Of a DNA stretch of 64,000 nucleotides, positions 52,007 through 60,806 are shown one piece after another (position 1 is the first letter of the stretch; every line of letters starts with the position of its first letter). Both the position numbers and the translations under genes were made by a program. The DNA is from Nocardia fusca NBRC 14340 (GTDB taxonomy: Bacteria > Actinomycetota > Actinomycetes > Mycobacteriales > Mycobacteriaceae). Location of the stretch: the NCBI RefSeq assembly GCF_001618425.1, contig NZ_BDCU01000033.1, forward strand, positions 1 through 64,000, in the 5' to 3' direction. The notes under the pieces were generated by a model. It worked only from the letters and a program-made list of their open reading frames with translations, had not been told where the DNA came from and did not search any database.

Positions 52007-52906
52007 ATGGGTGCGATCGACGTCTGGGCCCAGCAGGTGGGCCCGCGAATGGCCCGCGAGCCCTGGCTGGCCACCCTGCTGCGCTGGACCGGTAAGGACG
52101 CCGCGGAGATGGCGCCCGGTATCGACCTGACGCTCGCGCGAATGGACGCCGCCGGAGTGGATCTCGCGCTGCTGTCGGCCTGGTACGGGCCCGGCGGCCC
52201 GCTGATCACCAACGACGAGGTGCGGGCCGCCGTCGAGCACGCGCCCACCAGATTTCGCGGCCTGCTCGGAGTCGACCTGCGCGATCCCGTGCGTGCCGCC
52301 CGGACCGTCCGCGAACTGGCCGGCGACGTCTTCGTGGGCGTTCGGGTCGTGCCCTGGTTGTGGGAGCTACCGCCGGATCATCGGCTCTACTACCCCGTCT
52401 ACACCGCGTGCGTCGAGGCGGGCGTACCGCTGTGTACCCAGATCGGGCACACCGGACCGTTGAAAACCTCGGAAACCGGCCGGCCCATCCCGTACCTGGA
52501 GCGGGTCCTGCTCGATTTCCCGGATCTGGTGGTGGTGGGTGGTCATGTGGGCTTCCCGTGGCTGGACGAAGTCGTCACGCTCACGGTCAAATTCCCGAAC
52601 TTCTACGTCGACACCTCCGCATACGCGCTCGACCGGCTGCCCGCGGCGTTCCTCGACTACGCCCGGACACTGGGCCGCCGCCGCGTCATGTTCGGCACGA
52701 ACTGGCCGATGATCGACCCGGTCCGGGCACTACGCGACCTGGCGGGGCTGAGCTGGGACGAGGAACTGCGCACCGATTTCCTCTCGGGCACTGCCCGACG
52801 GGTGTTCCGCCTGCCCGATGCCCCGGACACAGCGGTCCGGGCGCGAACACCCTCGATCCGCGGATGCGCGCACACATCACGAACAGCTTCGGACGTCAGG
52901 GGCTGA
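52007..52906 (+). CDS. Amidohydrolase 2 family protein
   Basis: A 299-residue metal-dependent hydrolase/decarboxylase of the amidohydrolase-2 (ACMSD-like) group. It has GIDLTLARMDAAGVDLALLS, LYYPVYTACVEAGVPLCTQI, VVVGGHVGFPWLDEVV and MFGTNWPMID. The N-terminal HxH metal motif is absent: the start reads IDVWAQQVGP, so it may be cofactor-poor or act as a decarboxylase with an altered site. AAGGAG precedes the ATG. The last 43 bases overlap the hotdog thioesterase gene. Confidence 0.87.
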   Translation: MGAIDVWAQQVGPRMAREPWLATLLRWTGKDAAEMAPGIDLTLARMDAAGVDLALLSAWYGPGGPLITNDEVRAAVEHAPTRFRGLLGVDLRDPVRAARTVRELAGDVFVGVRVVPWLWELPPDHRLYYPVYTACVEAGVPLCTQIGHTGPLKTSETGRPIPYLERVLLDFPDLVVVGGHVGFPWLDEVVTLTVKFPNFYVDTSAYALDRLPAAFLDYARTLGRRRVMFGTNWPMIDPVRALRDLAGLSWDEELRTDFLSGTARRVFRLPDAPDTAVRARTPSIRGCAHTSRTASDVRG

Positions 52907-53283
52907 TGGCGCACCTCGGCGCCCGCCTGATCACGATCGAGCCGGGCCACGTCGAGATCATTCTCGAGCACGCACCCACGCTCACCCAGCAGCACGGCTA
53001 CTTCCACGCCGGCGCCACCGGCGCGATCGCCGATACAGCCGGCGGCTACGCGGCCCTGTCGACCTTCGATACCGCCGACTCGGTCCTGACCGTGGACTAC
53101 AGCATCAATCTGCTCGCTCCCGCGCTCGGCGAGCGACTGGTCGCGCGGGGGCGGGTTGTGCGCAGCGGGCGGACCATCGCGGTGTGCTCGCTGGATGTCC
53201 ACGCCCTGGACGGCGAGCGGTCGACCCATGTGGCGACCGGCCGCCAGACCCTGATCCGCCTGGCGAACCGTCCCGATCGCTGA
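52864..53283 (+). CDS. PaaI-type hotdog thioesterase
   Basis: A 139-residue hotdog-fold thioesterase. QQHGYFHAGATGAIADTAGG carries the usual HG..H...A..D acyl-CoA site, followed by SVLTVDYSINLLAPALGERL. The ATG at 52864 is inside the end of the amidohydrolase gene in another frame, so the two genes are translationally linked. Probably hydrolyses an aryl- or acyl-CoA related to the amidohydrolase substrate (inference). Confidence 0.88.
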   Translation: MRAHITNSFGRQGLMAHLGARLITIEPGHVEIILEHAPTLTQQHGYFHAGATGAIADTAGGYAALSTFDTADSVLTVDYSINLLAPALGERLVARGRVVRSGRTIAVCSLDVHALDGERSTHVATGRQTLIRLANRPDR

Positions 53284-53335
53284 GCACCGGCCGGATAACG
53301 GCGTAGGTCCGCTCGGCCGCGGGAGCGCCATCGGC

Positions 53336-54169
53336 TCATTCCCGGGAAGTGAACGGCCCCGCGACGATCCGGCTCCCGGTGATCGACAAATCGGCATCGA
53401 AATCGCATTCGATCACCGCGCTGGTGAACCGGGCCGATCGCTCGTAGATCTCGGATACGTGGCCGGTCAGCCAATGCGCGATGCCCAGGGATCCGACGCC
53501 CGTCACACCGGCGATATGGACGATGACCCGGCCGTCGGCCACCTGCCGGGCGAGGTAGCCGATATCGATCCGGCTCGTGCTGTCGGCACGGAACGGAGAG
53601 CCGTACCGGCGCCCGGAAGCCTTGTCGACGAGATACCAGGTGCCGTCGTTGTTTTCGAAGCCCAGGGCCTTGTCGGCGGCCAGCAGGCGCCGCGCCACCG
53701 GGGCCGCTTCGGGTTCGCAGATCACCACGGCGTCACCGGCCGGGACGTCCTCGGTGTCGGGCTCGATCTCGAATCGCGTGGACGCCATCGACAGGCGGGC
53801 CAGGTCGACTTCCACACGCTGTTGGGTCGCCTGGTAACTCACGTCGAAGTGCACATGGTCGCGCTCGTCGTCGTTTTCGGCCGGCCGGGGGATCCCGACC
53901 GCTACCGGGCCGACACCGAAGAACGCGCGTTCGGCCGGCGGAGCGTTCGTCCTGATCTGGCTTATCCGGCCTTTCGTCACTCCGAGTAGCTGCGCGATCT
54001 CGGTGAAACTGAGCCCGGCCCGATGCGCTTCTTCGATCGCCTCCCTGCGAAGTCTCGCCAGCTCGGTGGCTCGCTGCTGGTAGAGCGTGATCAGTTCGGT
54101 GGCCCGCTGACCACGGCGCACCGGGTCCGGATCGCTACGGACCTCGTCGAACTCGCCGGCTCCATCCAC
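53336..54169 (-). CDS. HTH regulator with C-terminal sensor domain
   Basis: About 277 residues. A sigma-region-4-like HTH (AGLSFTEIAQLLGVTKGRIS) follows a coiled region. The C-terminal domain has GDAVVICEPEAAPVARRLL, GTWYLVDKASGRRYGSPF and IVHIAGVTGVGSLGIAHWL, a pattern seen in many actinobacterial HTH proteins that I take to be a Rossmann-like nucleotide-sensing fold (inference). The GTG at 54169 has no ribosome site but a TAAACT element just upstream, so the mRNA is probably leaderless. The target is unknown. Confidence 0.75.
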   Translation of the reverse strand: MDGAGEFDEVRSDPDPVRRGQRATELITLYQQRATELARLRREAIEEAHRAGLSFTEIAQLLGVTKGRISQIRTNAPPAERAFFGVGPVAVGIPRPAENDDERDHVHFDVSYQATQQRVEVDLARLSMASTRFEIEPDTEDVPAGDAVVICEPEAAPVARRLLAADKALGFENNDGTWYLVDKASGRRYGSPFRADSTSRIDIGYLARQVADGRVIVHIAGVTGVGSLGIAHWLTGHVSEIYERSARFTSAVIECDFDADLSITGSRIVAGPFTSRE

Positions 54170-54360
54170 ACTGTGGAGTTTAGAGGCGCTTGACGGCAAC
54201 CCCGCAGCGGCCGTATGGTTCCGTTTATACCCCCTCAACCACAGCGGCCCTGCGCGACGCCCTGGTTTATCGGGGGTAAACAATTGTTCTGAACATGCTC
54301 CGCTCTTCCGGCCCGAGATAGACGTCGTTGTTCAATCCATCGAACCCGCGAGGTCAGACC

Positions 54361-54609
54361 ATGCCCGAACAGCGCCCGCCGCTGCCCATCCGGACCACCA
54401 ACCGAGCCATGGCCGCCACTCTGCGGCTGTGGCAGATCACTCGATGCACCGACCCCACGGTCCTGGAACGGGTCGCCGCCGGACTCCGTGAGCTACCCGA
54501 CGAGCGCCCGCGAAACCAGCACGGACCCGACGCTCTCCCGGCCGAGCTACACCCCGGCGCGACCGCGCCGCACCGGGTCCGGCAGTACCCGGACGCCACC
54601 GACGCCTGA
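54361..54609 (+). CDS. Small hypothetical protein
   Basis: An 82-residue frame from ATG 54361, 26 bases upstream of the Cys-rich gene. The central helix RAMAATLRLWQITRCTDPTV looks like a folded segment and codon use is normal. The tail is Pro/His-rich. No family is recognised. It may be a partner of the Cys-rich protein. Confidence 0.45.
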   Translation: MPEQRPPLPIRTTNRAMAATLRLWQITRCTDPTVLERVAAGLRELPDERPRNQHGPDALPAELHPGATAPHRVRQYPDATDA

Positions 54610-54635
54610 CAACCACCCAGTGCAGAAAGACGGAT

Positions 54636-55094
54636 ATGCCACAGCAAGGCGAACCGGTGTGCAGGTGCCGCATCGCGCCCTGGATCCACACCGGAATGCT
54701 CGTACCGAAATCCTCCCCCGGGCTCTACTACTGCCCCGAGAAGCTGTATTGCCTCCACGGCACCCGGCTCGAGCACGGCCGGGTCGCGGACCATTGGCGC
54801 AACGTACCGGGCGAATGTCCCTGGGTAGGAATCCAAGTCGTCGACAGACCGATATGCGAGTGCGGGCGCGGACCCTGGATAAACCTCCGATACCTGCGAA
54901 TCTTCCTCCGCACGAACCTCATCGGACCCGTCACCGCCATCGGCTGTCCGGGTCTGTGCCCGGGGACCCTGGTATCGGTGGACGACGAACGAATAGTCGA
55001 TCATCCACGTGACCACCGCACCCGATGCCCCTGGTCCGGCACGCGGATCATCCCCATCGGCGCTCCCCCGCCGCTGTTCCCGTCGCCCCGCTGA
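54636..55094 (+). CDS. Duplicated Cys-rich putative zinc protein
   Basis: A 152-residue protein made of two copies of one unit of about 65 residues. Each has CxC near its start, a PWI segment, C(P)...C in the middle followed by a GT motif, a D-H pair, and CPW-x-G near its end: CRCRIAPWI ... CPEKLYC ... GECPWVG, then CECGRGPWI ... CPGLC ... TRCPWSG. Each unit could bind one or two Zn ions. No known family is recognised. The ribosome site is weak. Confidence 0.65.
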   Translation: MPQQGEPVCRCRIAPWIHTGMLVPKSSPGLYYCPEKLYCLHGTRLEHGRVADHWRNVPGECPWVGIQVVDRPICECGRGPWINLRYLRIFLRTNLIGPVTAIGCPGLCPGTLVSVDDERIVDHPRDHRTRCPWSGTRIIPIGAPPPLFPSPR

Positions 55095-55262
55095 GTCCAC
55101 GCACGCCGGTAAAGCATTCGGGGCGGCCGATCGGTCCGTTGTCGGTCGCAGTCGCTCCCGGCCATCGCGGCCCGGCGCCGCTTCGTACGTCCACGATGTA
55201 CGAACCGTGCAGCACGAGCTCAACTAGCATCGGTCAACAGTCGATCGAAGGAGAACGACACC

Positions 55263-56264
55263 GTGCGCCGACAGATCCTCAACCAGCCCGAGGCCGCTCC
55301 CGAGGAAGCGCTCGAGGGGCTGGCGCTCACCCACCCGACACTGATCGGCTACGACCGCACCCGCGGCATCGTCACCCGTGCCACCCCGGCACACGACAAG
55401 GTCGGCCTCGTCTCCGGCGGCGGATCCGGCCACGAACCCTTGCACGCGGGCTTCGTCGGTTACGGCATGCTCGACGTGGCCGTACCCGGCGCGGTCTTCG
55501 CCAGCCCCACGGCACTGCAGGTGCACGAGGGCACCGTGGCCGCCGACTCCGGGCGGGGCGTCGTGCAGATCGTGAAGAACTACACCGGCGACGTCCTCAA
55601 TTTCCAGATCGCCGGCGAACTGGCCGGTGACGACAACGCCGTCGAGACCGAAGTCGTGCTCGTCGACGACGATCTGGCCACCCAGAGTGCGGACGACGAC
55701 GGCCCCGGCCGCCGCGGCACCGCGGCCGTACTCGCGGTCGAGAAACTCTGCGGCGCGAGCGCGGAGGCCGGCGCCGATCTGCACACCGTCGCCGAGGTCG
55801 GCCGCCGCGTCGCGCGCAACGCCCGGACGCTCGGCTTCGCGCTCGGCGCCGGTACGCACCCCGGCGAAACCGCCCCGGCGTTCACGCTCGAGCCCGGCGA
55901 AGTCGAACTGGGTGTCGGCATCCACGGCGAACGCGGCACCGGCCGGGTGCCGTTCGCCGACGCCGATACGCTGGTATCGCTGCTGGTCGACCCGCTGGCC
56001 GCCGAACTCGGGCTGTCGCGCGGATCCGCGGTGATCGCCATCGTCAACGGTCTCGGCGGCGCCTATCCCATCGAACTGTCCATCGCGGCGCGCGCGGTGC
56101 ACCGGCAACTCACCGGACGCGGTATCACCGTCGCCCGCTCACTGGCCGGTAGCTACGTCACCTCGCTCGATATGGTCGGGGTCTCGCTCACCCTGCTGCC
56201 CGCCGACGCCGATCTGCTTCCGCTCTGGGACGCGCCCGTGCGCACCCCGGCCCTGACCTGGTGA
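55263..56264 (+). CDS. dhaK: Dihydroxyacetone kinase subunit DhaK
   Basis: A 333-residue DhaK. The covalent substrate-binding His221 is in ELGVGIHGERG; GLVSGGGSGHEPLHAGFVG is the Gly-rich loop. It binds dihydroxyacetone as a hemiaminal while DhaL supplies phosphate. GTG start after GAAGGAG. dhaL follows after 10 bases. Confidence 0.95.
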   Translation: MRRQILNQPEAAPEEALEGLALTHPTLIGYDRTRGIVTRATPAHDKVGLVSGGGSGHEPLHAGFVGYGMLDVAVPGAVFASPTALQVHEGTVAADSGRGVVQIVKNYTGDVLNFQIAGELAGDDNAVETEVVLVDDDLATQSADDDGPGRRGTAAVLAVEKLCGASAEAGADLHTVAEVGRRVARNARTLGFALGAGTHPGETAPAFTLEPGEVELGVGIHGERGTGRVPFADADTLVSLLVDPLAAELGLSRGSAVIAIVNGLGGAYPIELSIAARAVHRQLTGRGITVARSLAGSYVTSLDMVGVSLTLLPADADLLPLWDAPVRTPALTW

Positions 56265-56274
56265 AGGAGCCTTC

Positions 56275-56952
56275 ATGAACAACGAAGCACTACCCGCGGG
56301 ATTCGGGCAACGTTGGGTGCACACCATGTTCGACGCCTTCCTCGACCGCACCGAGGCGCTCGCCGATCTCGACCGCCGCGCCGGTGACGGCGATTTCGGC
56401 GCCAATATCGCCGCCGCCCTCCGCCGCGCCCGCGACAACATCGACACGACCGACCCCGCCTCCTACGCGGACTGGCTGACCGCGGTATCCCGCGGTTTCC
56501 TCGGCACCGGTGGCACCAGCGGACCGCTGTTCGGCATGTTCTTCCGCGAACTCGCCCGCTGCACAACCGGTTCCGAACCCACCCTGGCGGAGTTTTCCCA
56601 GGGCCTGACCGCCGGTGTGGCCACCGTGCAGCGATACGGGAAAGCCCAAGTCGGGCACAAGACCATGGTCGACGCGCTCGCACCGGCCGCGGAAACCCTC
56701 GCCGCCCTCGCCACCGACAGCAACCCCGCCGCGGCCCTCACCGCCACCGCCGACGCCGCGGTGACGGGCGCGTCCGGCACCGTATCCCTGGTGGCCAAAC
56801 GCGGCCGGGCCAGCTACGTCGGCGAGGTCGCGCGCGGCGTGCTCGACCCGGGCGCGGCCGCCGCCGCCCTGATCCTCCAGGCCGCCGCCGCGGCCTGCGA
56901 AGAGCCGCCGGGCGATATCGACACCGGGTGGCTCGGCGGCGCGACCGCCTGA
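56275..56952 (+). CDS. dhaL: Dihydroxyacetone kinase subunit DhaL
   Basis: A 225-residue ADP/ATP-binding subunit. The metal-binding aspartates are in DRRAGDGDFGANIA, and FLGTGGTSGPLFGMFF and VGHKTMVDALAPA are diagnostic. No DhaM or phosphotransferase subunit is seen in the window, so the phosphoryl donor is either ATP directly or an EIIA protein encoded elsewhere. Confidence 0.95.
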   Translation: MNNEALPAGFGQRWVHTMFDAFLDRTEALADLDRRAGDGDFGANIAAALRRARDNIDTTDPASYADWLTAVSRGFLGTGGTSGPLFGMFFRELARCTTGSEPTLAEFSQGLTAGVATVQRYGKAQVGHKTMVDALAPAAETLAALATDSNPAAALTATADAAVTGASGTVSLVAKRGRASYVGEVARGVLDPGAAAAALILQAAAAACEEPPGDIDTGWLGGATA

Positions 56953-57030
56953 GGCTGATTCTTGAACGGCATGAAACACTCCACCCCGTCGTCCGGCGGG
57001 CGTAGGGTGCCACAGCCGGTCACATCGCCG

Positions 57031-57052
57031 CCCTGATCGCGAGCGATCAGGG
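57031..57052. terminator. Palindromic hairpin after dhaKL
   Basis: CCCTGATCGC-GA-GCGATCAGGG is a perfect 10-2-10 palindrome between the convergent dhaL and MDR genes. It lies 78 bases after the dhaL stop. With so short a loop it could also be a protein-binding site. Confidence 0.5.
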
Positions 57053-57135
57053 CTATGCCGATGGTGTCGGCGGTCGGCGGCCCGGTCTCCCGGTCGGACA
57101 TGTTGCAGCGCGCGGCCGGTTCGACTCGATCTTGG

Positions 57136-58095
57136 TCACTCGGGTACGACGACGGCCCGGGTCCGCCCCTGGTGCGCCCAGGCCTCGCCGACGCGGCCGA
57201 GCGGGTACACGGTGTACGGCGCGTCGAAGGTGCCGTCGGCGAACCGGGCGAGGATGCCGGGAATCTCGGCGATCATCTGCTCCTTCGAGACCGAGCCCTT
57301 GCCGCTGCCGCTGACCCGGATCCGCCGGCTGCGCAGTAATGCCGCGGGCAGCACCGCCTCGGCTCCGGCGAGCGAGCCGATCTGCACGTAGTCGACCGCC
57401 GCGCTGTCATCATCCGGGCCGGACCTTCCCAATGCCGCGAAAGCGGCCTCGGCGACGGGGCCCCACACGTAGTCGAGGACGAGGGTGGGCTGCGCTTCGG
57501 CGACGGCGGCACCGAGAGCGGCCGACCAAGCAGCGGGCGCGTCGGGCGCGAGCGGAACAGTGACTACGCCTGAACCACGCAGCCGCTCCAGCGCTTCGCG
57601 GTCGCGCCCGACCGCGACTACCTGTTTCGCGCCGAGGGACAGCGCCGCCCGAACCGCCAGGCCGCCCGACACACCGGTCGCGCCGAGTACCAGCACGGTA
57701 CCGAGTTCGCCCGCTTCCTCGCCCCGGGCAACCAGCGGCATCCAGCCCGAGAGGGCGGGATTGATACCGGCGGCGACCGCGAGCGGATCGGCCCCGGCGG
57801 GCAGCTCCACCTCGAACGGCGTGACCAGCCATTCCGCCATGGTCCCCCACGGCGACCGGGCGAAGCCTGTGAAGACCAGCCGCCCATCCACGGTCCGGGC
57901 CACCGCGTCGATGCCCGGCACGAGGGGATATACCCGGTCGCTGCCGTAATGGCGGCCGGAGGCCATCCCACGGACGACATGGTGCAGACCCGCGCCCACG
58001 AGTCTCAGCGGCGCCCGGCCCGGCCGCGGTTCAGGATCCGGGAAGTCCGCGCAAACCGGTGTCGTATCAGGGGTTTTGACGACTGCAGCACGCAT
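57136..58095 (-). CDS. MDR-superfamily quinone/enoyl oxidoreductase
   Basis: A 319-residue zinc-independent MDR protein. The NADPH motif is TVLVLGATGVSGGLAVRAAL, and the substrate domain ends DAPYTVYPLGRVGEAWAHQ. The ATG at 58095 follows AAGGAG by 6 bases; the in-frame start 39 bases upstream lies in the operator. It is divergent from a TetR gene across two operator-like sites. Confidence 0.88.
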   Translation of the reverse strand: MRAAVVKTPDTTPVCADFPDPEPRPGRAPLRLVGAGLHHVVRGMASGRHYGSDRVYPLVPGIDAVARTVDGRLVFTGFARSPWGTMAEWLVTPFEVELPAGADPLAVAAGINPALSGWMPLVARGEEAGELGTVLVLGATGVSGGLAVRAALSLGAKQVVAVGRDREALERLRGSGVVTVPLAPDAPAAWSAALGAAVAEAQPTLVLDYVWGPVAEAAFAALGRSGPDDDSAAVDYVQIGSLAGAEAVLPAALLRSRRIRVSGSGKGSVSKEQMIAEIPGILARFADGTFDAPYTVYPLGRVGEAWAHQGRTRAVVVPE

Positions 58096-58105
58096 GGCAC
58101 ACTCC

Positions 58106-58153
58106 TTAACTAAGTTAAATTCGCTGCCGCCCACTGTGCCTGAACTTTGTTAA
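58106..58153. promoter_or_regulatory. Double TetR operator
   Basis: TTAACTAAGTTAA (58106-58118) is a perfect 6-1-6 palindrome. TGAACTTTGTTAA (58141-58153) is a second copy with 11 of 13 matches to the same motif. Centres are 35 bases apart. The pair separates the MDR and TetR starts. Confidence 0.65.
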
Positions 58154-58163
58154 GGTGTCAATC

Positions 58164-58799
58164 GTGGCAAAGGGAATCACCCGGGAGCAGATCGTCGCGG
58201 CGGCCCTCGAACTGCTCAACGAGCACGGCATGGACGCCCTCACCGTCCGTGCGCTCGCGTCCCGGCTCGACGTGAAGGCCCCCGCCCTGTATTGGCACGT
58301 CCGCAACAAACAGGAGCTGCTCGACGAGATGGCCACCTTCGTCATGCGCCGCGTCACCGACGCCCTCGCGGCGATCCCGCCCGGCGGCGACTGGCGTGAT
58401 GCCGTAGCCGCCTACGCCCGCGTCCTGCGATCGGAGTACCTGCGGCACCGGGACGGGGCGCGCATCTTCAGCGGCACGCGCCTCGCCGACCCAGCAATCG
58501 TGAAAGCGAAAGAACCCTGGCTCGAGCGCTTGACCGCGACCGGGTTCTCACTGGCTGAGGCAGACGACACCCTCGATCTGGTCACCGCCTTCGTGGTCGG
58601 CTTCGTCATCGAGGAACAGGAACGCCGCCGGCCGACCGGCGACGACCCCGCGCGATACTCGCTCGCCGGACGGGACGCATGGCTCGGCGAGGGCGCCGAA
58701 CTGGTCAAGGCCGCCGGACATCTCCGCGACGACGGCGACCCGAGGTTCGAACGGCAGCTCGGCGTTCTCCTCGACGGGCTCGCGGCCCGGCTGCCCTGA
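58164..58799 (+). CDS. TetR-family regulator (TetR_C type)
   Basis: A 211-residue regulator. The HTH reads ALTVRALASRLDVKAPALYW followed by HVRNKQELLDEMA, the TetR/TetR_C subgroup. The GTG at 58164 is preferred (AAGG 8 bases upstream); a GTG at 58155 is also in frame. It probably represses the divergent MDR gene. Confidence 0.87.
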   Translation: MAKGITREQIVAAALELLNEHGMDALTVRALASRLDVKAPALYWHVRNKQELLDEMATFVMRRVTDALAAIPPGGDWRDAVAAYARVLRSEYLRHRDGARIFSGTRLADPAIVKAKEPWLERLTATGFSLAEADDTLDLVTAFVVGFVIEEQERRRPTGDDPARYSLAGRDAWLGEGAELVKAAGHLRDDGDPRFERQLGVLLDGLAARLP

Positions 58800-58820
58800 C
58801 GGCCCGCCCGGCCGGGCCGT
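58799..58820 (+). terminator. Hairpin at the end of the TetR gene
   Basis: ACGGCCCG-N6-CGGGCCGT, perfect 8-bp arms, starting at the last base of the stop codon. Confidence 0.55.
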
Positions 58821-58910
58821 AGCGGTAGGCGGCCAACCAGTAACCTGCCGTTATCGATTCGGGGCCTGCCGGCGTTCACCCCCGAAGCGCGACCACACGC
58901 CGGGAGCTTC

Positions 58911-59231
58911 TTACGCGGGCCGCAGTGCCGCGGTGATCTTGCAGGTCTTCTCGGCGGTGACCGGTCCGGGCTCGCCGGTGCGGGAGCGGCCGCCGGGCGC
59001 GACGGCGACCAGGACGGTCCGGCGGAAGTTGTCGGCCTCGGCCGGATCCTGGTCGGCGAGCAGGTCCACGGCCGCGGTCAGGGCGGGAAGTACCTGGTCG
59101 GCGAGTTCGGCGACGATCCTGCCCTTCAGGTCGATGTCCTGGGATTTCGCGGCCGTATCAACGGATGATTTCGGCGCGCACTCTCTCGTTCGGTGTGCCG
59201 ATGTCCCAGAACCGAACAGTGCCCCGTGCAT
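58911..59231 (-). pseudogene. Hypothetical C-terminal fragment
   Basis: A 106-codon frame whose part from SQDIDLKGRIVAELADQVLP to the stop reads as a folded helical domain (VLPALTAAVDLLADQDPAEA). The first 30 residues overlap the neighbouring lipoprotein gene in another frame and look artificial. Likely the tail of a lost gene; no family named. Confidence 0.35.
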
Positions 59232-59655
59232 TGCGGTAGACGCCCGTGCCGCCGGTGATGGCCATGTCGAGCGGGTTCGGACCCCTGACCCACAGAGCCT
59301 GCATGGTGACCGAGCCCTGCTCGAGCTCCATCGTGAGCAAGCACTGCGCGGTGATCTTTTCTCCGTCGATATGGATGACCTGGCACGAGCCGCCCCCGCG
59401 TCCCACTTTTCGCCCGTCCTTCACGGCGGTTCCGGAGAAGACATCCATATCGCCGATGCTCATCCCCGCGCGGTCCAGATCTGGGGCTGCGTACTGATCG
59501 TTCTCAACCTTGACTTCGAGGATCTCGACCGGGTCCGCTGCGGGCGTCTGCGCCTCGCCATCGTCGGCTCCACAGCCGCTGACCACGGTGGTCAGCAGCG
59601 ACATGACACCAAATGCCATGAGCGCCGTCGTGATTCGTATTTTGTTGTTCGGCAT
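59158..59655 (-). CDS. Lipoprotein with allene-oxide-cyclase-like barrel
   Basis: A 165-residue lipoprotein. The signal ends in the lipobox VVSGC at about 24-28. The C-terminal barrel has GGGSCQVIHIDGEKITAQCL, GSVTMQALWVRGPNP and DMAITGGTGVYRNARGTVRF, the AOC/dirigent-like pattern. The family has no fixed function in bacteria. No strong ribosome site is seen near the ATG at 59655. Confidence 0.8.
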   Translation of the reverse strand: MPNNKIRITTALMAFGVMSLLTTVVSGCGADDGEAQTPAADPVEILEVKVENDQYAAPDLDRAGMSIGDMDVFSGTAVKDGRKVGRGGGSCQVIHIDGEKITAQCLLTMELEQGSVTMQALWVRGPNPLDMAITGGTGVYRNARGTVRFWDIGTPNERVRAEIIR

Positions 59656-59699
59656 ACCGTTTCCTGATCATTCGGTAGGGGCGCGTGACTTCGGCGGCT

Positions 59700-59855
59700 T
59701 CACCGCCGAAGGGGGCACTCGGGTTGCTGCGGTTTCGACCACACAAAGAGTTCTCGGCCCATACCGGAGTCCGATCCGAGGAGGTCGTGGTCGTCCGGGT
59801 TCAGCAGGAGACCGGAATGGACGAGGCGGGTGACCGCGGTCGATGACTTGCTCAT
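59700..59855 (-). CDS. Short ORF divergent from MerR, probably truncated
   Basis: A 51-residue frame, ATG 59855 to a stop at 59700: MSKSSTAVTRLVHSGLLLNP then DDHDLLGSDSGMGRELFVWS. It reads like the N-terminus of an intact gene and stops early in a Pro/Arg-rich tail. It faces away from the MerR gene 27 bases on, the same arrangement as the methyltransferase/MerR pair at 25 kb, so it may be what remains of the target of this MerR (inference). Confidence 0.35.
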   Translation of the reverse strand: MSKSSTAVTRLVHSGLLLNPDDHDLLGSDSGMGRELFVWSKPQQPECPLRR

Positions 59856-59882
59856 GCCCTCAGCGTTCCGGTTAATGGATAC

Positions 59883-60284
59883 ATGAAGTCAAGTCGGACT
59901 TTGACGATCGGCGAGCTGGCTCAGCGGTTCGGCCTGGGCACGCACGTTCTGCGGTACTGGGAGAGCATGGGCCTGCTGGAGCCTGCACGCCGCGCAGGTG
60001 GCCAGCGGTTATACGAGCACGCGGACCTCGAACGCGTGGCGTTGATCCTGATGGGCAAGGAGGCCGGTCTCACGCTGGGGGAGCTGGCCACGGTGCTGTC
60101 CACCGCCGACCCGAGGGACCACCGGGATCTGCTGTACCACCACGTTCAAGAGCTCGAGCGGCGTATCGCACAGGCACGAGCAGCCAAGGAACTGATCGAA
60201 CATGCTCTCGCCTGCCCGCGCAGCCTCGCCGAATGTGAGCACGCGCGCGAACATATCGCCGCCCGTATTCGCTTCCGCCGGTGA
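59883..60284 (+). CDS. MerR-family regulator (copy 2)
   Basis: A 133-residue MerR regulator. The HTH is LTIGELAQRFGLGTHVLRYW and the wing ends GGQRLYEHADLERV. The C-terminal coiled coil has ALACPRSLAECEH with two cysteines. It is a paralogue of the MerR at 25793 and shares the leader form GTTAATGnnnACATGAAGTCAA. Probably leaderless. Confidence 0.88.
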   Translation: MKSSRTLTIGELAQRFGLGTHVLRYWESMGLLEPARRAGGQRLYEHADLERVALILMGKEAGLTLGELATVLSTADPRDHRDLLYHHVQELERRIAQARAAKELIEHALACPRSLAECEHAREHIAARIRFRR

Positions 60285-60288
60285 CGGT

Positions 60289-60576
60289 GTGCGGGTGAGC
60301 GACAGTGAGATCGCCGGGGCGGTGAAGATCAGCGGGGTGCGCGCGGGTTTTACGGAGGCGCCGGACCCCCGGTACGGCGCGGCCCTGACGCCCGGTCCCC
60401 CCGCGCCTTCCGCCCCGGCCCCCGCCGGCGGCGCGACGATCTCTCTGACCGGGAACCAGTTCCACGGCGATGTCACCTCGATGGACCCAGGAGAGCGGTC
60501 TCGAATCGTCCATAAACACCCCTCTTATGGACACCGGTTTTGCTCAGGAGCGGGGTCGGTGAATCGTGCCAGGTAG
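60289..60576 (+). CDS. Doubtful small ORF after MerR
   Basis: An open frame from a GTG near 60289-60295. The middle section GGATISLTGNQFHGDVTSMD looks protein-like, while the rest is Pro/Ala/Arg-rich. It overlaps the C-half of the interrupted gene on the other strand from 60525. It may be real or chance. Confidence 0.25.
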   Translation: MRVSDSEIAGAVKISGVRAGFTEAPDPRYGAALTPGPPAPSAPAPAGGATISLTGNQFHGDVTSMDPGERSRIVHKHPSYGHRFCSGAGSVNRAR

Positions 60577-60806
60577 GCCCGAGCTCGGGGCCAGGGGTCG
60601 TGGGCGAACTCGGTGCGAGTGCGGTGCCAGTGCCGTGCGCAGAGCTCATCCAGGTCCATGCTCAGCGGCCGGCGGTGGTAGTGCGCGTGTGGCTCGGCCG
60701 CTCGGGAAGTCTCGAGCAGTTCGGTTTCCAGCGTCCAGCCGCAGTGATCGAAGGCCCATGCGCCGTCGGTTGCGTAGACGTGGCCGGGATCGAGACCCCC
60801 CTCAGG
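60525..60806 (-). pseudogene. C-terminal half of gene split by the mobile cassette
   Basis: The 91 codons after the junction read GGLDPGHVYATDGAWAFDHC followed by GWTLETELLE and end in ARAYLARFTDPAPEQNRCP. Joined to the N-terminal half at 63007-63180 they make a continuous 149-codon gene. Bases 60801-60806 (CTCAGG on the plus strand) are the left copy of the target duplication. The family is one of uncharacterised actinobacterial proteins that start with a DQWFFAAGACHILA motif. Confidence 0.85.
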
